Origin: Streptomyces aculeolatus
GTDB lineage: Bacteria; Actinomycetota; Actinomycetes; Streptomycetales; Streptomycetaceae
DNA: 64,000 nucleotides
Direction of reading: 5' to 3'
Assembly: GCF_020400605.1 (NCBI RefSeq)
Contig: NZ_JAINRD010000011.1
Location: forward strand, 62,001-126,000
Shown here: one piece after another, positions 45,601 through 53,212 of the stretch
Position numbering within the stretch: the stretch's first letter is position 1
How the letters are laid out: each line of letters starts with the position of its first letter
The notes under the pieces: model-generated
Database searches by the model: none
The model's input: the letters and a program-made list of their open reading frames with translations, nothing else
Told to the model about the DNA's origin: nothing
Program-made: the position numbers and the translations under genes

Positions 45601-46221
45601 CAGGGCCAGGACCAGCAGCCGCCAGCCCTCCTCCCGCAGCGGCTCGTCGCGGGTCAGCGCCTCCGCCTCCGCCACCGCCTCCGCGGGGCGGCCGAGGTGC
45701 AGGGTCGCCGCCGCGCGGGTTTCGCGGGCGGTCAGCCGCAGGCCCGTCAGGCGCGCGGTCTCGGCCGCCGCCCAGGGCGCGTCGGCGAACTCCGCGTACG
45801 CCTCGCCGCGCCACAGCCGCAGCGCCGCCGCCGTCTCCGTACGGGCCCGGCCCGGGTCCGCCGCGAGGAGGCCCCGCGCCCGGGCGAGCGCCCGCTCGAA
45901 GCGCCAGGCGTCCACGGCCTCCTCCGGCAGGTGGCAGGCGTAGCCCGGCGGGGTGCTCACCAGCAGCCGGGCGGGGGCGCGGCGGGAGCGGCCGGGTTCG
46001 AGTTCGCGCCGGAGGTGGGAGACGTACGCCTGGAGCGAGGCCCGCGCGCGCGGCGGCGGTGCGCCGTGCCACAGGTCGTCGATCATCCGGTCCGCGGAGA
46101 GCGTCTCCCGGCGCGCCGTCAGCAGCAGCGCGAGGACGGCACGCTGGCGCGGGCCGCCGAGTTCGGCGGGTGCGCCGTCGACCTCGGCGGTGAGCGGGCC
46201 CAGCACGCCTATCGCCACCAC
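42679..46221 (-). CDS. Large AfsR/SARP-type regulator: winged helix, BTAD, AAA ATPase, TPR
   Basis: A 1,180-residue regulator. Residues 1-95 are an OmpR-like winged helix (GGPRQRAVLALLLTARRETL, SLQAYVSHLRRELEP). Residues about 100-250 are the bacterial transcriptional activation domain. An AAA_16 ATPase follows a disordered linker, with Walker A GEAGAGKS (Lys359) and Walker B LFLDDLHRAD. The last ~500 residues are helical repeats. There is no C-terminal LuxR HTH. Large SARPs switch on secondary-metabolite clusters, but none is recognisable here. Two tandem GTG codons can serve as start and no ribosome binding site precedes them, so the mRNA may be leaderless. Target genes unknown; the MMPL exporter is a candidate. 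Confidence 0.9.
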   Translation of the reverse strand: MVAIGVLGPLTAEVDGAPAELGGPRQRAVLALLLTARRETLSADRMIDDLWHGAPPPRARASLQAYVSHLRRELEPGRSRRAPARLLVSTPPGYACHLPEEAVDAWRFERALARARGLLAADPGRARTETAAALRLWRGEAYAEFADAPWAAAETARLTGLRLTARETRAAATLHLGRPAEAVAEAEALTRDEPLREEGWRLLVLALWADGRQADALAALRRVRRALRDDLGIEPGPELTTLEDAILNRRWETLRTQSRGVPAAGRPGSEGPARAAAGTAAPPHDAHTSGGPRPSAHPLPEPFVPDAPPAPLPGGAPPEAPAPFVGRAAEVAALGAAAGEASGGGVRFVLVAGEAGAGKSRLLGHCVRRLAGQGWVTAVGRCPEAEGAPPAWAWEEIAGELARYAPPDPRLADDLAPLLDQGPRAAAGRTSDRFRLHRACRTWFAAASRERPLALFLDDLHRADRETLALLAALAEDPPAGRLLIVAAYRPDEGELAAAQAVLARRAPLRLPLDGLAAPDAVRLVRALAPVDAETAAALAERTGGNPFFLLETARMLTGGAVTGDALRTVPDGVRDVLRRRFDRLPPAALGVLRLAAAAGREADVEVLVGAAGTAAGPAAEAAGDGSAAAAAEPAVPPAEDAVLDGLDAGVAAGLLTEPGPGRIRFAHALVRDTLYADTSGLRRARLHAALGRALRELRPDDVSAIAHHHLQAPATATARTAVDYAVRAAALAGRRYAHDTAAELLAQAVACVERHPAAFAGEDTPARVVGLLGLQLQARARGGAVVEAQGIRARAMDVAERHGRDDLLVEALTAWTEPTAWERRTYAHEDTRAAAALRRLLADGPRDDATRCRLLEALASALDSAAGPAHAARAAAAEAVDLARRLDDPALLAQVLTTQSRVMDWEFDPAPREKAVAELAQLAADHDLPAYAWFAAYLAAGTAAVRGDIAAIRRHVACGLEIAEAHRLSEPAAVGHVQLAALRMAEGDYAAAERGYAEAAARLRANGSPHAEAIRTVSHFALSWLKGRPAEALPELEAAAEVYGSLAGDSLALALIGAGRPDEARTVRAERPPIRQDFFYSLFLSARGLAVVALREREEAAGVLAELLPLRDVVAGAASMCLAMRPVAQTLGDLALLLDRTDEAAAHYAHAAAVARRWQAPHWLADAEAALAALGAARD

Positions 46222-46246
46222 AAGGCGATTTTAGGGTCTGGCCCGC

Positions 46247-46287
46247 CGCCGCCGGTGCGCCGGGGAAGCCCCGGGGCACCGGCGGCG
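46247..46287 (-). terminator. Nested hairpin after the sialidase gene
   Basis: CGCCGCCGGTGC (46247-46258) and GCACCGGCGGCG (46276-46287) form a perfect 12-bp stem. Inside it CCGGGG (46260-46265) pairs with CCCCGG (46269-46274). This strong structure lies 80 bp after the sialidase stop and before the regulator start, so it should end the sialidase transcript. Confidence 0.65.
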
Positions 46288-46366
46288 GGCGGACGGCACG
46301 CGACCGGCCGGCCGTCAGGCACCGCCGGTCGCGCGGTCAGGCGGCGCACGGCGCCGCCGTGCGCGG

Positions 46367-47587
46367 TCAGCCGCCGAGGTTCCGCAGGTCGAGGCGGCGG
46401 AACTCGATGGTCTCGTACGACCCGGACGTCCCCGTCTCGTACAGGACACCGACCGTCTGCCCGTTGACCTGCACCAGGTCCGAGTACGCCGCGGGCTGCT
46501 GCGAGAGCGTCGTCACCTTCGTGAAGTTGCGGCCCGCGTCGTCGCTGCGCCAGACGGCCATCTTCTCGCGCTTCGTGGGGTTCGAGGGGCCGGAGAACAG
46601 CAGCGGCGCCTTGCGCCCCACGGGCTGCAGCACGCTCGCCTGGACGACGGGCACCTCGTTCAGGTCGGGCTGGACCCGGTACGGCCGGTCCAGGCTCGCG
46701 CCGCCGTCGCTGGAGTAGGCGTCGAGGCGGTTGCCGGGGCTGGTGCCGTTCTGGTCGCGGGTGCTGAAGTACAGACGGCCGTCGGGCAGTTCTGCGGCGA
46801 TGTTCTCGTTGCTGTTGATCTCGCCCTCGTACTGGTCGTCGACGAAGCCCATCTTCCAGGTGCGGCCGCCGTCGTCGCTGTAGATGGCGTGGGCGCCGTA
46901 GTACTTGGCCTCCTGCCCGGTGTCGGCGGAGCCGGCCGGCGGGGAGGTGGAGTGGTTGGACGGGATGACGAGCCGGCCGCGGTTCGGGCCGTGCTTGAGG
47001 GCGACGGCGTGGCCGGGCCCGGTCGCGTACCAGCGCCACTGCGGCAGCTTGACGTCGGCGGTGATCTCCCGCGGCTCGTCGAAGGTGCGGCCGTCGTCGG
47101 TGGAGCGCTGCACGAAGACGCGCCGGCTCTGCTCGGCGGTGACCTCGCCGCGCATGATCTGCGCCTCGGTGACCTTGCCGCTGTTGAACGACGTGACGAG
47201 CACCAGGTCGCCGGTCTTCGGGTCGACGACGGGCGCGGGGTTGCCGCGGGTGTCGCCGCCGCCCGGGGCCACGACGGACATCGGGCCCCAGGTGCAGCCG
47301 CCGTCCTCGGAGCGGCGGACGACGACGTCGATGTTGCCGGAGTCCCCGGCGCCGCCGACGCGGCCCTCGGCGAAGGCGAGCAGGGAGCCGCCGCCGGTCT
47401 TGACGCTGGCGGGGATGCGGTACGTGTCGTAGCCGCCCTCGCCGGATCTGTAGGGGACCGAGGACGTGCAGGGGGCCTTGTCGGACGCCGTGGCTCCGGC
47501 GTCGGCCGCCGCCGTGCCGGGGCCCGCGGCCAGGGTGCCGAGGAGGGCGGTCGCGGAGAGGAACAGGAGGCTGGTCGAGGTGCGCAT
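46367..47587 (-). CDS. Secreted exo-alpha-sialidase (GH33 type)
   Basis: A 406-residue enzyme with a Sec signal peptide (cleavage near residue 28). It has the sialidase arginine in YRIP (Arg57) and four Asp-box repeats: SEDGGCTW, STDDGRTF, SDDGGRTW and SDDAGRNF. Further conserved elements are the NSNENIAAELPDGRLYFSTRD block (glutamate and second arginine) and a late Tyr in PAAYSDL, the probable nucleophile. It is the six-blade catalytic domain alone, without carbohydrate-binding modules. It would release terminal sialic acid from glycans outside the cell. GGAGTC precedes the ATG. The ABC importer and aldolase 6 kb away may take up and cleave the product. Confidence 0.92.
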   Translation of the reverse strand: MRTSTSLLFLSATALLGTLAAGPGTAAADAGATASDKAPCTSSVPYRSGEGGYDTYRIPASVKTGGGSLLAFAEGRVGGAGDSGNIDVVVRRSEDGGCTWGPMSVVAPGGGDTRGNPAPVVDPKTGDLVLVTSFNSGKVTEAQIMRGEVTAEQSRRVFVQRSTDDGRTFDEPREITADVKLPQWRWYATGPGHAVALKHGPNRGRLVIPSNHSTSPPAGSADTGQEAKYYGAHAIYSDDGGRTWKMGFVDDQYEGEINSNENIAAELPDGRLYFSTRDQNGTSPGNRLDAYSSDGGASLDRPYRVQPDLNEVPVVQASVLQPVGRKAPLLFSGPSNPTKREKMAVWRSDDAGRNFTKVTTLSQQPAAYSDLVQVNGQTVGVLYETGTSGSYETIEFRRLDLRNLGG

Positions 47588-47629
47588 GCGGCGACTCCGG
47601 AGTCATGGGACGTAGGAGGTGGGATGTCT

Positions 47630-47727
47630 GATCGCAAAACGTAGAGGGCGCGGCGGCGTGAGACAAGACCCCGGACGCCGCGAAAGATCGCACCAACGCG
47701 CGGGGCGTCAGGTGTTCGTATGCGATC
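47630..47727. promoter_or_regulatory. Divergent control region of the sialidase and MFS genes
   Basis: For the sialidase, TTGTCT (minus strand, 47666-47661) and TACGTT (47643-47638) are spaced by 17 bp, a good promoter. The heptamer GATCGCA occurs at 47630-47636 and 47686-47692 and its complement TGCGATC at 47721-47727; the first lies just downstream of the -10 box. They may be operator copies for a common regulator. Confidence 0.4.
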
Positions 47728-47826
47728 GTGAGCGGGAATCGTGCCGGTTGGACAGCGGAGACGGACCGGTCCGGGCGGACCGGCGCGGGCGCCCGACGGG
47801 CCCAACGGGCGGGCGGAGGAGGCCGG

Positions 47827-49038
47827 GTGGCGAGCACGGGCGAGATACGGCGGGCGCGGTACGCCGTCGCGGCGGTGTTCGCCGCGCACGGCGCGGTCAC
47901 CGGCAGCTTCGCCACCCGGGTCCCCTGGGTGCAGGACCACGCCGGGATCAGCGCCGGCCAACTCGGCCTCGCGCTGGCCATGCCCGCCCTCGGCGCCGCC
48001 ACGGCGATGCCGCTCGCGGGCCGGATCAGCCACACCTTCGGCGCCCGCCGCGCACTGCGCGGGCTCATGGTCATGTGGTGCCTCGCGCTGGTGCTGCCGG
48101 CCCTCGCGCCCGGCCTCGCGACGCTGTGCGCGGGCCTGTTCGTGTACGGCGCGACCGCCGGCATGGCGGACGTCGCGATGAACGCGCTCGGCGTCGACGT
48201 CGAACAGCGGCTCGGCCGCTCGATCATGTCCGGGCTGCACGGCATGTGGAGCGGCGGCGCGCTCGCGGGTTCCGCGGCCGGCACCGTCGCCGCGCACACC
48301 GACCTGGACGGCCGGGTGCACTTCGCGATCGCCGCCGCCGTCCTCACCGCGGTCTCGGCCGTCGCCTGCCGCTGGGTGCTCGCGCCCGTCGCGCACGCCG
48401 ACGAGGAGCCGCCGCCGCACTTCGCGCTGCCGCCGAAGTCGGCGCTGCTCATCGGCGCGGTGGGGTTCTGCGCGGTGTTCGCCGAGGGCGCCAGCCTGGA
48501 CTGGTCGGCGGTCTACCTGCGCGACGAGATGGACTCCTCCGCCGGGCTCGCCGCCGCGTGCACCACGGGCTTCGCGCTGACGATGGCCGTGGCCCGGCTG
48601 GTGGGCGACGCGGTCGTGGAACGCCTCGGCCCGGTGCGCACGGTGCGCGCGGGCGGGGTGCTGGCGACGCTCGGCGGGGTGCTCATCATCACCTCCTCCG
48701 CCGCGGCGCAGGCGATGGCCGGGTTCGGGCTGCTGGGCCTGGGCATCGCGGTCGTCGTCCCGGTGGTCTTCGCGGCGGCGGCGCGGTCCGCGAACGCGCC
48801 GAGCCAGGCCATCGCGGGGGTCGCGACGATCATGTACGCCTCGGGGCTGATCGCCCCCGCGGCGATCGGGCAGGTCGCCGACGCGACGTCGCTGACGATG
48901 TCGTTCGGCCTGGTGACGCTGCTGGCCAGCGGGCTCATCGGGGGCGCGGGGCTGCTGCGCGGGCGGCGCTCGGAGACGAAGGCCAAGGCGCCCGGCGCGG
49001 CGCCGGATCCGGCCCCGGCGCCGGGCACGGACGCGTAG
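47827..49038 (+). CDS. MFS transporter
   Basis: A 403-residue major facilitator with about twelve helices. Distinctive segments are RYAVAAVFAAHGAVTGSFATRVPWVQDHAG at the start (helix 1 and following loop), LAGRISHTFGARRALRG (loop 2-3 motif) and DVAMNALGVDVEQRLGRSIMSGLHGMWSGGALAG, typical of a sugar/fucose-permease-like group. The GTG at 47827 is chosen because GGAGGAGG lies at 47815-47822; upstream in-frame codons look non-coding. It is divergent from the sialidase gene and could be a monosaccharide transporter, but this is only suggested by position. Confidence 0.82.
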   Translation: MASTGEIRRARYAVAAVFAAHGAVTGSFATRVPWVQDHAGISAGQLGLALAMPALGAATAMPLAGRISHTFGARRALRGLMVMWCLALVLPALAPGLATLCAGLFVYGATAGMADVAMNALGVDVEQRLGRSIMSGLHGMWSGGALAGSAAGTVAAHTDLDGRVHFAIAAAVLTAVSAVACRWVLAPVAHADEEPPPHFALPPKSALLIGAVGFCAVFAEGASLDWSAVYLRDEMDSSAGLAAACTTGFALTMAVARLVGDAVVERLGPVRTVRAGGVLATLGGVLIITSSAAAQAMAGFGLLGLGIAVVVPVVFAAAARSANAPSQAIAGVATIMYASGLIAPAAIGQVADATSLTMSFGLVTLLASGLIGGAGLLRGRRSETKAKAPGAAPDPAPAPGTDA

Positions 49039-49104
49039 GCGGCGGGCCGGCCCGTACGAGCCCGCAGGCCTCAGGCCGTCAGCCCTCGGCGCCGGCCCGC
49101 CGCC
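49038..49104. terminator. Long-loop inverted repeat between convergent genes
   Basis: GGCGGCGGGCCGG (49038-49050) and CCGGCCCGCCGCC (49092-49104) are perfect 13-bp complements with a 41-base loop, located between the convergent MFS and flavoprotein genes. A bidirectional terminator is likely; the long loop makes it less certain. Confidence 0.45.
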
Positions 49105-49122
49105 AGCCCGCCGCCCTCGGCG

Positions 49123-50778
49123 CTAGCCCACCGCCTTCGCCGCCGCGCGGCCCGCGGCGCGGCCGGAGAAGAGGCACCCGCCGAGGAAGGTGCCCTCCAG
49201 CGAGCGGTACCCGTGGACGCCGCCCCCGCCGAAGCCGGCGGCCTCCCCGGCCGCGTACAGGCCGGGCAGCGGCTCCCCGCCCTCGGCGAGCACCCGCGAC
49301 GACAGGTCCGTCTCCAGCCCGCCGAGGGACTTGCGGGTGAGGATGTTCAGCCGTACGGCGATGAGCGGGCCGTTCTTCGGGTCCAGGAAGCGGTGCGGGG
49401 AGGCGGCGCGGATGAGCTTGTCGCCGAGGAAGTTGCGGGCGCCGCGCAGCGCGGTGATCTGCATGTCCTTGGTGTAGGCGTTGTCGATCTCGCGGTCGCG
49501 GGCGGTGAGCGTGCGGCGCAGCGCCTCCTCGTCGATGAGCTTGTCGCCGGTCAGTTCGTTCATCCGGCGCACCAGCGTGCCGAGGTCGCGTTCGACGACG
49601 AAGTCGACGCCGTTGTCCATGAACGCCTGCACCGGGCCCGGCGCGCCGGAACCGGCGCGGCCCAGTACGTCGCGCACGCTCTTGCCGGTCAGGTCCGGGT
49701 TCTGCTCGCTGCCGGAGAGCGTGAACTCCTTCTCGATGACCTTCTGGCTGAGGACGAACCAGGTGTAGCCGTGGCCCGACTTCATGATGTGCTCCAGCGT
49801 GCCGAGCGTGTCGAAGCCGGGGAACAGCGGCACGGGCAGCCTGCGGCCGGTCGCGTCCAGCCACAGCGAGGAGGGGCCCGGCAGGATGCGGATGCCGTGG
49901 CGGGCCCAGATGGGGTTCCAGTTCTCGATGCCCTCGGTGTAGTGCCACATCCGGTCGCGGTTGATCAGCCGGCCGCCGGCGGCCCCGGCGACGTCGAGCA
50001 GCAGCCCGTCGACGTGCGCGGGGACGCCGGAGAGCAGCTTCTCGGGCGGGGTGCCGAGGCGCTCGGGCCAGTGGGCGCGTACGAGGTCGTGGTTGCCGCC
50101 GATGCCGCCGGAGGTGACGATCACCGCCTGGGCGCGCAGCTCGAAGGTGTCGGCCACCTCCCGGCTGCTGGCGGTGCCGCGCGGGGCGTCGCTGGGCCGG
50201 AGGATCTCCCCGGTGACGGTGTCGACGGCGCCGGCGCTGCGGGCGAGGCCGGTGACGCGGTGGCGGAACCGCATGTCGACGCGGCCCTGCTCCGCGGCCG
50301 CGCGCACCCGCCGCTCGAAGGGGGCGACGATGCCCGGCCCGGTGCCCCAGGTGATGTGGAAGCGGGGTACGGAGTTGCCGTGGCCCTCCGCGTCGTAGCC
50401 GCCGCGCTCGGCCCAGCCGACGACCGGGAAGAACGAGACGTCCATGGAGCGCAGCCAGGCGCGCTTCTCGCCGGCGGCGAAGTCCACGTACGCCTCGGCC
50501 CACTTGCGCGGCCAGTGGTCCTCGGCGCGGTCGAAGCCGGCGGTGCCGAGCCAGTCCTGCCAGGCCAGCTCGCGGCTGTCGCGGATGCGCATCCGGCGCT
50601 GCTCGGGCGAGCCGACGAAGAACAGGCCGCCGAAGGACCAGTGCGCCTGGCCGCCGAGCGACTGCTCCGGCTCCTGGTCCAGCAGGATGACCTTGCGTCC
50701 GGCGTCGGCCAGCTCCGCGGTCGCGGCGAGGCCGGCGAGCCCCGCTCCGATCACGATGACGTCGGCGTCGTAGACCAT
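49123..50778 (-). CDS. FAD-binding dehydrogenase, KstD/fumarate-reductase-like
   Basis: A 551-residue flavoprotein of the FAD_binding_2 family. The dinucleotide motif DVIVIGAGLAGLAATAELADAG begins at residue 5. SGGIGGNHDLVR and the C-terminal GLYAAGEAAGFGGGGVHGYRSLEG complete the FAD site. The sequence matches the group annotated as FAD-binding dehydrogenase, distantly related to 3-ketosteroid-1-dehydrogenases. The substrate is not known; steroid specificity should not be assumed. The ATG at 50778 starts just before the FAD motif with GAAGGGGCGG upstream. It converges on the MFS gene. Confidence 0.87.
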   Translation of the reverse strand: MVYDADVIVIGAGLAGLAATAELADAGRKVILLDQEPEQSLGGQAHWSFGGLFFVGSPEQRRMRIRDSRELAWQDWLGTAGFDRAEDHWPRKWAEAYVDFAAGEKRAWLRSMDVSFFPVVGWAERGGYDAEGHGNSVPRFHITWGTGPGIVAPFERRVRAAAEQGRVDMRFRHRVTGLARSAGAVDTVTGEILRPSDAPRGTASSREVADTFELRAQAVIVTSGGIGGNHDLVRAHWPERLGTPPEKLLSGVPAHVDGLLLDVAGAAGGRLINRDRMWHYTEGIENWNPIWARHGIRILPGPSSLWLDATGRRLPVPLFPGFDTLGTLEHIMKSGHGYTWFVLSQKVIEKEFTLSGSEQNPDLTGKSVRDVLGRAGSGAPGPVQAFMDNGVDFVVERDLGTLVRRMNELTGDKLIDEEALRRTLTARDREIDNAYTKDMQITALRGARNFLGDKLIRAASPHRFLDPKNGPLIAVRLNILTRKSLGGLETDLSSRVLAEGGEPLPGLYAAGEAAGFGGGGVHGYRSLEGTFLGGCLFSGRAAGRAAAKAVG

Positions 50779-50929
50779 GGCTGCCGCCCCTTCGAAGGTT
50801 ACCGGTGGGTTCAGATCCTGTTGACTGCGCGCCCGCCCGTCAACCGCCGGGCGCCGGGCACTTCGCCCGCCCGCGGGCGGGGCGGGTCGGCCGCGGGGTG
50901 CGCGGGGGCGTTCGGTTAGGGTCGAGGCC

Positions 50930-51328
50930 GTGAGCGACCCCGAGCGTCCGTCCGCCGTCCGGCTGTGGTTCTCGCCCCGGCGGCTGCGCGCCGAGGGCCG
51001 CACGCCCGACTACCGCTTCTCGCTCGCCAACGAGCGGACGTTCCTCGCGTGGGTGCGGACCGCGCTGGCGCTCGTCGGCGGCGGCATCGCCGCGGACCAG
51101 TTCCTCGACGAGATGGCCCGCCCCATCCGCACCGCCATCGCCGCGGTGCTGCTCGTGGGCGGAGCGGTCTGCGCGGTACGGGCCGTCAACCACTGGATCC
51201 GCTGCGAGCGCGCGATGCGCCGCGGCGAGGACCTGCCGGAGTCCCGCTTCCCCGGGCTGCTCGCCGTGGGCACGGCGGTGGCGGCGGTGGCGCTGATCGT
51301 GGCGGTGCTGGTCGGGACCAGGCGGTGA
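50930..51328 (+). CDS. DUF202 (YidH-like) membrane protein
   Basis: A 132-residue small membrane protein. DYRFSLANERTFLAWVRTALAL is the DUF202 signature. Three hydrophobic helices lie at about 38-55, 68-85 and 108-127. Function unknown. A GTG start; its stop overlaps the start of a second DUF202 gene (GTGA at 51325-51328). Tandem DUF202 pairs are common in actinomycetes, suggesting that the two proteins work as a heteromer. Confidence 0.9.
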   Translation: MSDPERPSAVRLWFSPRRLRAEGRTPDYRFSLANERTFLAWVRTALALVGGGIAADQFLDEMARPIRTAIAAVLLVGGAVCAVRAVNHWIRCERAMRRGEDLPESRFPGLLAVGTAVAAVALIVAVLVGTRR

Positions 51329-51633
51329 GCGACGCCCGGGACCCCGCGGCGCAGCCGGAGCGGACGCGGTTCGCGTGGCGGCGTACCACGCTGGCGTTCG
51401 CGGTCGTGGTGGTGCTGGAGATACGGCGCGTGGTGGTCGAGGGCGCCTCGGTGGGCGGGTACGCCGGGCTGTCGCTGGCGCTGTGCACGTGGCTGGTGTT
51501 CCTGGCCGCGGGCCAGCGGCGGATAGGCCAACTGGCCGCGGCCGCACCGGCGGCGATGGCGCCGGGGCTCGCGCTGGGCGCGGGCCTGTGCGTGGTGGCG
51601 TCCGCGATATCGGCGGCAGCACTGCTTCTCTGA
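51325..51633 (+). CDS. Second DUF202-type membrane protein
   Basis: A 102-residue membrane protein coupled to the preceding gene. It has the reduced motif PERTRFAWRRTTLAF, matching the ERTFLAWVRTALA core of DUF202, and three helices (about 25-38, 46-64, 75-100). Together with its neighbour it forms the usual DUF202 pair. Function unknown. The start is the GTG of the GTGA overlap. Confidence 0.87.
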   Translation: MSDARDPAAQPERTRFAWRRTTLAFAVVVVLEIRRVVVEGASVGGYAGLSLALCTWLVFLAAGQRRIGQLAAAAPAAMAPGLALGAGLCVVASAISAAALLL

Positions 51634-51736
51634 CGCCCCGCGCGCATCCGGACGGCTTTCGAGCCGCCGCACGTGCCGCTGGTCCTAAGCTCGCAGGCAG
51701 CACCGCAGCGCAGGCGAGGGTTGTCTTGAGGGGGAC

Positions 51737-53110
51737 ATGCGCATGGCCGTCACCGTGCCACTGATCGTCGTCATGGGGGTGTCCGGCTGCGGCAAGACCA
51801 CGGTGGGCCGGGAGCTGGCCGAGCGGTTGAACGTGCCGTACGCGGACGGCGCGGACATCGCCCGGGAGGCCGGCCTTCCCCCGGCGGACGGCGAGCCGCC
51901 GGACGACGCCGTCGCCGGCTGGCTGCGCAGGCGGGCCGCGAGCGGCGGCGTCGTCAGCCGCCCGGCGCTGCGCCGCGGCGACCGCGGCCGGCTCGCGGCG
52001 GCCGTGCCGGGCCTGTACTTCCTGCACCTGGACGGCTCCCGGTGCCTGATCGGCGCCCGACTGGCCGAGCGCAAGGAGCTGTTCGTGCCGCACGACGTGC
52101 TGGACGCGCAGTTCGCGGCGCTCGAACCGCTGGCGCCCGACGAGCACGGGGCGGCCGTCTGCATCGACGCCACGCCCGCGCAGATCGTGGACCGCGCGGT
52201 CGACGCCGCCCGCACGCCGTACACCGTGCAGCTCGCCACCGGCGTGCACGCATACATCCAGCCGGACGGCGGCTGGTGCCTGAGCAACGCGGGCTTCGTC
52301 AGCGACGGCACGACCACCCTGCTCGTCGACACCGCGGCCACCGAGAGCCGGGCGCGGCTGCTGCGCGAGGCGGTGCTGGCCAGCGGGGCGCCCGACCCGG
52401 CGCTCGTGGTCAACACCCACCACCACGGCGACCACACGTACGGCAACGGCGTCTTCGCCCCGGCCACCGTCGTCGGCCACGCCGGGTGCCGGCAGCAGGT
52501 GCTCGCCGCGGGGCGCCATCTGGAGCTGGTGTGGCCGGAGGTGGAGTACGGGGACGTGCGGCTGCGGGCGCCGGACATGACGTACACGGAGTCGATGACG
52601 CTGACCGCGGGCGGCACGGAGGTCCGGCTGCTGCACCCCGGGCCCGCGCACACCGTCGGGGACACGGTGGTGTGGCTGCCGGAGCAGCGGGTCGTGTTCG
52701 CCGGGGACCTGGCGATGTGCGGCGGGACGCCGTTCGTCGCGTTCGGCTCGCTCTCCGGGTCGCTGCGGGCGCTGGAGCGGCTGCGGTCGCTGGGCGCGGA
52801 GACCGTGGTGCCGGGGCACGGGCCGGTGACGGACGCGGGGGTGTTCGACGTGGTGGAGCGGTATCTGCGCTACGTCGCCGAGTTGGCCGCGCAGGGCCGC
52901 GCGGCGGGCCGTACGCCCCTGGAGGCGGCGCGGGCGGCGGACCCGGAGGCGTTCGCGGAGCTGCGGGAGCCGGAGCGGCTGGTGGCGAACCTGCACCGGG
53001 CGTACAGCGAGCTGGCCGGCGAGCCGGAGGGCCACCCGCTGGACGCGGCGGAGTACTTCGCGGACATGGCGGCAATGAACGGCGGCAGGATGATGCCCTG
53101 CCACGCGTAG
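51737..53110 (+). CDS. Fusion of a gluconokinase-like P-loop domain and an MBL-fold hydrolase
   Basis: A 457-residue two-domain protein with GAGGGGGAC before the ATG. Residues 1-156 resemble gluconate kinase: Walker A GVSGCGKTTVG (14-24), then GGVVSRPALRR, LYFLHLDGSRCLIGARLAERK, and LDAQFAALEPLAPDE. The usual FHP gluconate-binding loop and the adjoining helix are shortened or missing, so kinase activity is doubtful. Residues 157-457 are a metallo-beta-lactamase fold with all metal ligands: HHHGDH (His228, His230, Asp232, His233), the GPAHTVGD histidine, the FAGD aspartate and the VPGHGP histidine. I know of no described family with this architecture. A nucleotide-regulated hydrolase is one possible reading. 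Monocistronic. Confidence 0.87.
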   Translation: MRMAVTVPLIVVMGVSGCGKTTVGRELAERLNVPYADGADIAREAGLPPADGEPPDDAVAGWLRRRAASGGVVSRPALRRGDRGRLAAAVPGLYFLHLDGSRCLIGARLAERKELFVPHDVLDAQFAALEPLAPDEHGAAVCIDATPAQIVDRAVDAARTPYTVQLATGVHAYIQPDGGWCLSNAGFVSDGTTTLLVDTAATESRARLLREAVLASGAPDPALVVNTHHHGDHTYGNGVFAPATVVGHAGCRQQVLAAGRHLELVWPEVEYGDVRLRAPDMTYTESMTLTAGGTEVRLLHPGPAHTVGDTVVWLPEQRVVFAGDLAMCGGTPFVAFGSLSGSLRALERLRSLGAETVVPGHGPVTDAGVFDVVERYLRYVAELAAQGRAAGRTPLEAARAADPEAFAELREPERLVANLHRAYSELAGEPEGHPLDAAEYFADMAAMNGGRMMPCHA

Positions 53111-53135
53111 CGCCCGCGGCGGGCTGGACGACATA

Positions 53136-53147
53136 CCGACCGGTCGG
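53136..53147. promoter_or_regulatory. Palindromic operator before the phosphotransferase-acyl-CoA dehydrogenase operon
   Basis: CCGACCGGTCGG is a perfect 12-bp palindrome (extended form TACCGACCGGTCGGCA), 65 bp before the ATG at 53213. A site sharing ACCGGTCGG lies before the SDR-TetR operon at 57028-57036. This type of palindrome is usual for TetR regulators of acyl-CoA metabolism. Confidence 0.6.
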
Positions 53148-53212
53148 CACTATGGACCCGGGGCCCGCCGCCGGACCCCGTCGACCGCTGCCGCCGCCCG
53201 GAGGGACCCCGC

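Noticed and set aside
49123..50778. Flavoprotein as a 3-ketosteroid dehydrogenase (kstD)
   Set aside because: Only the general FAD_binding_2 fold is shared; no other steroid gene is nearby and the substrate region is not diagnostic.
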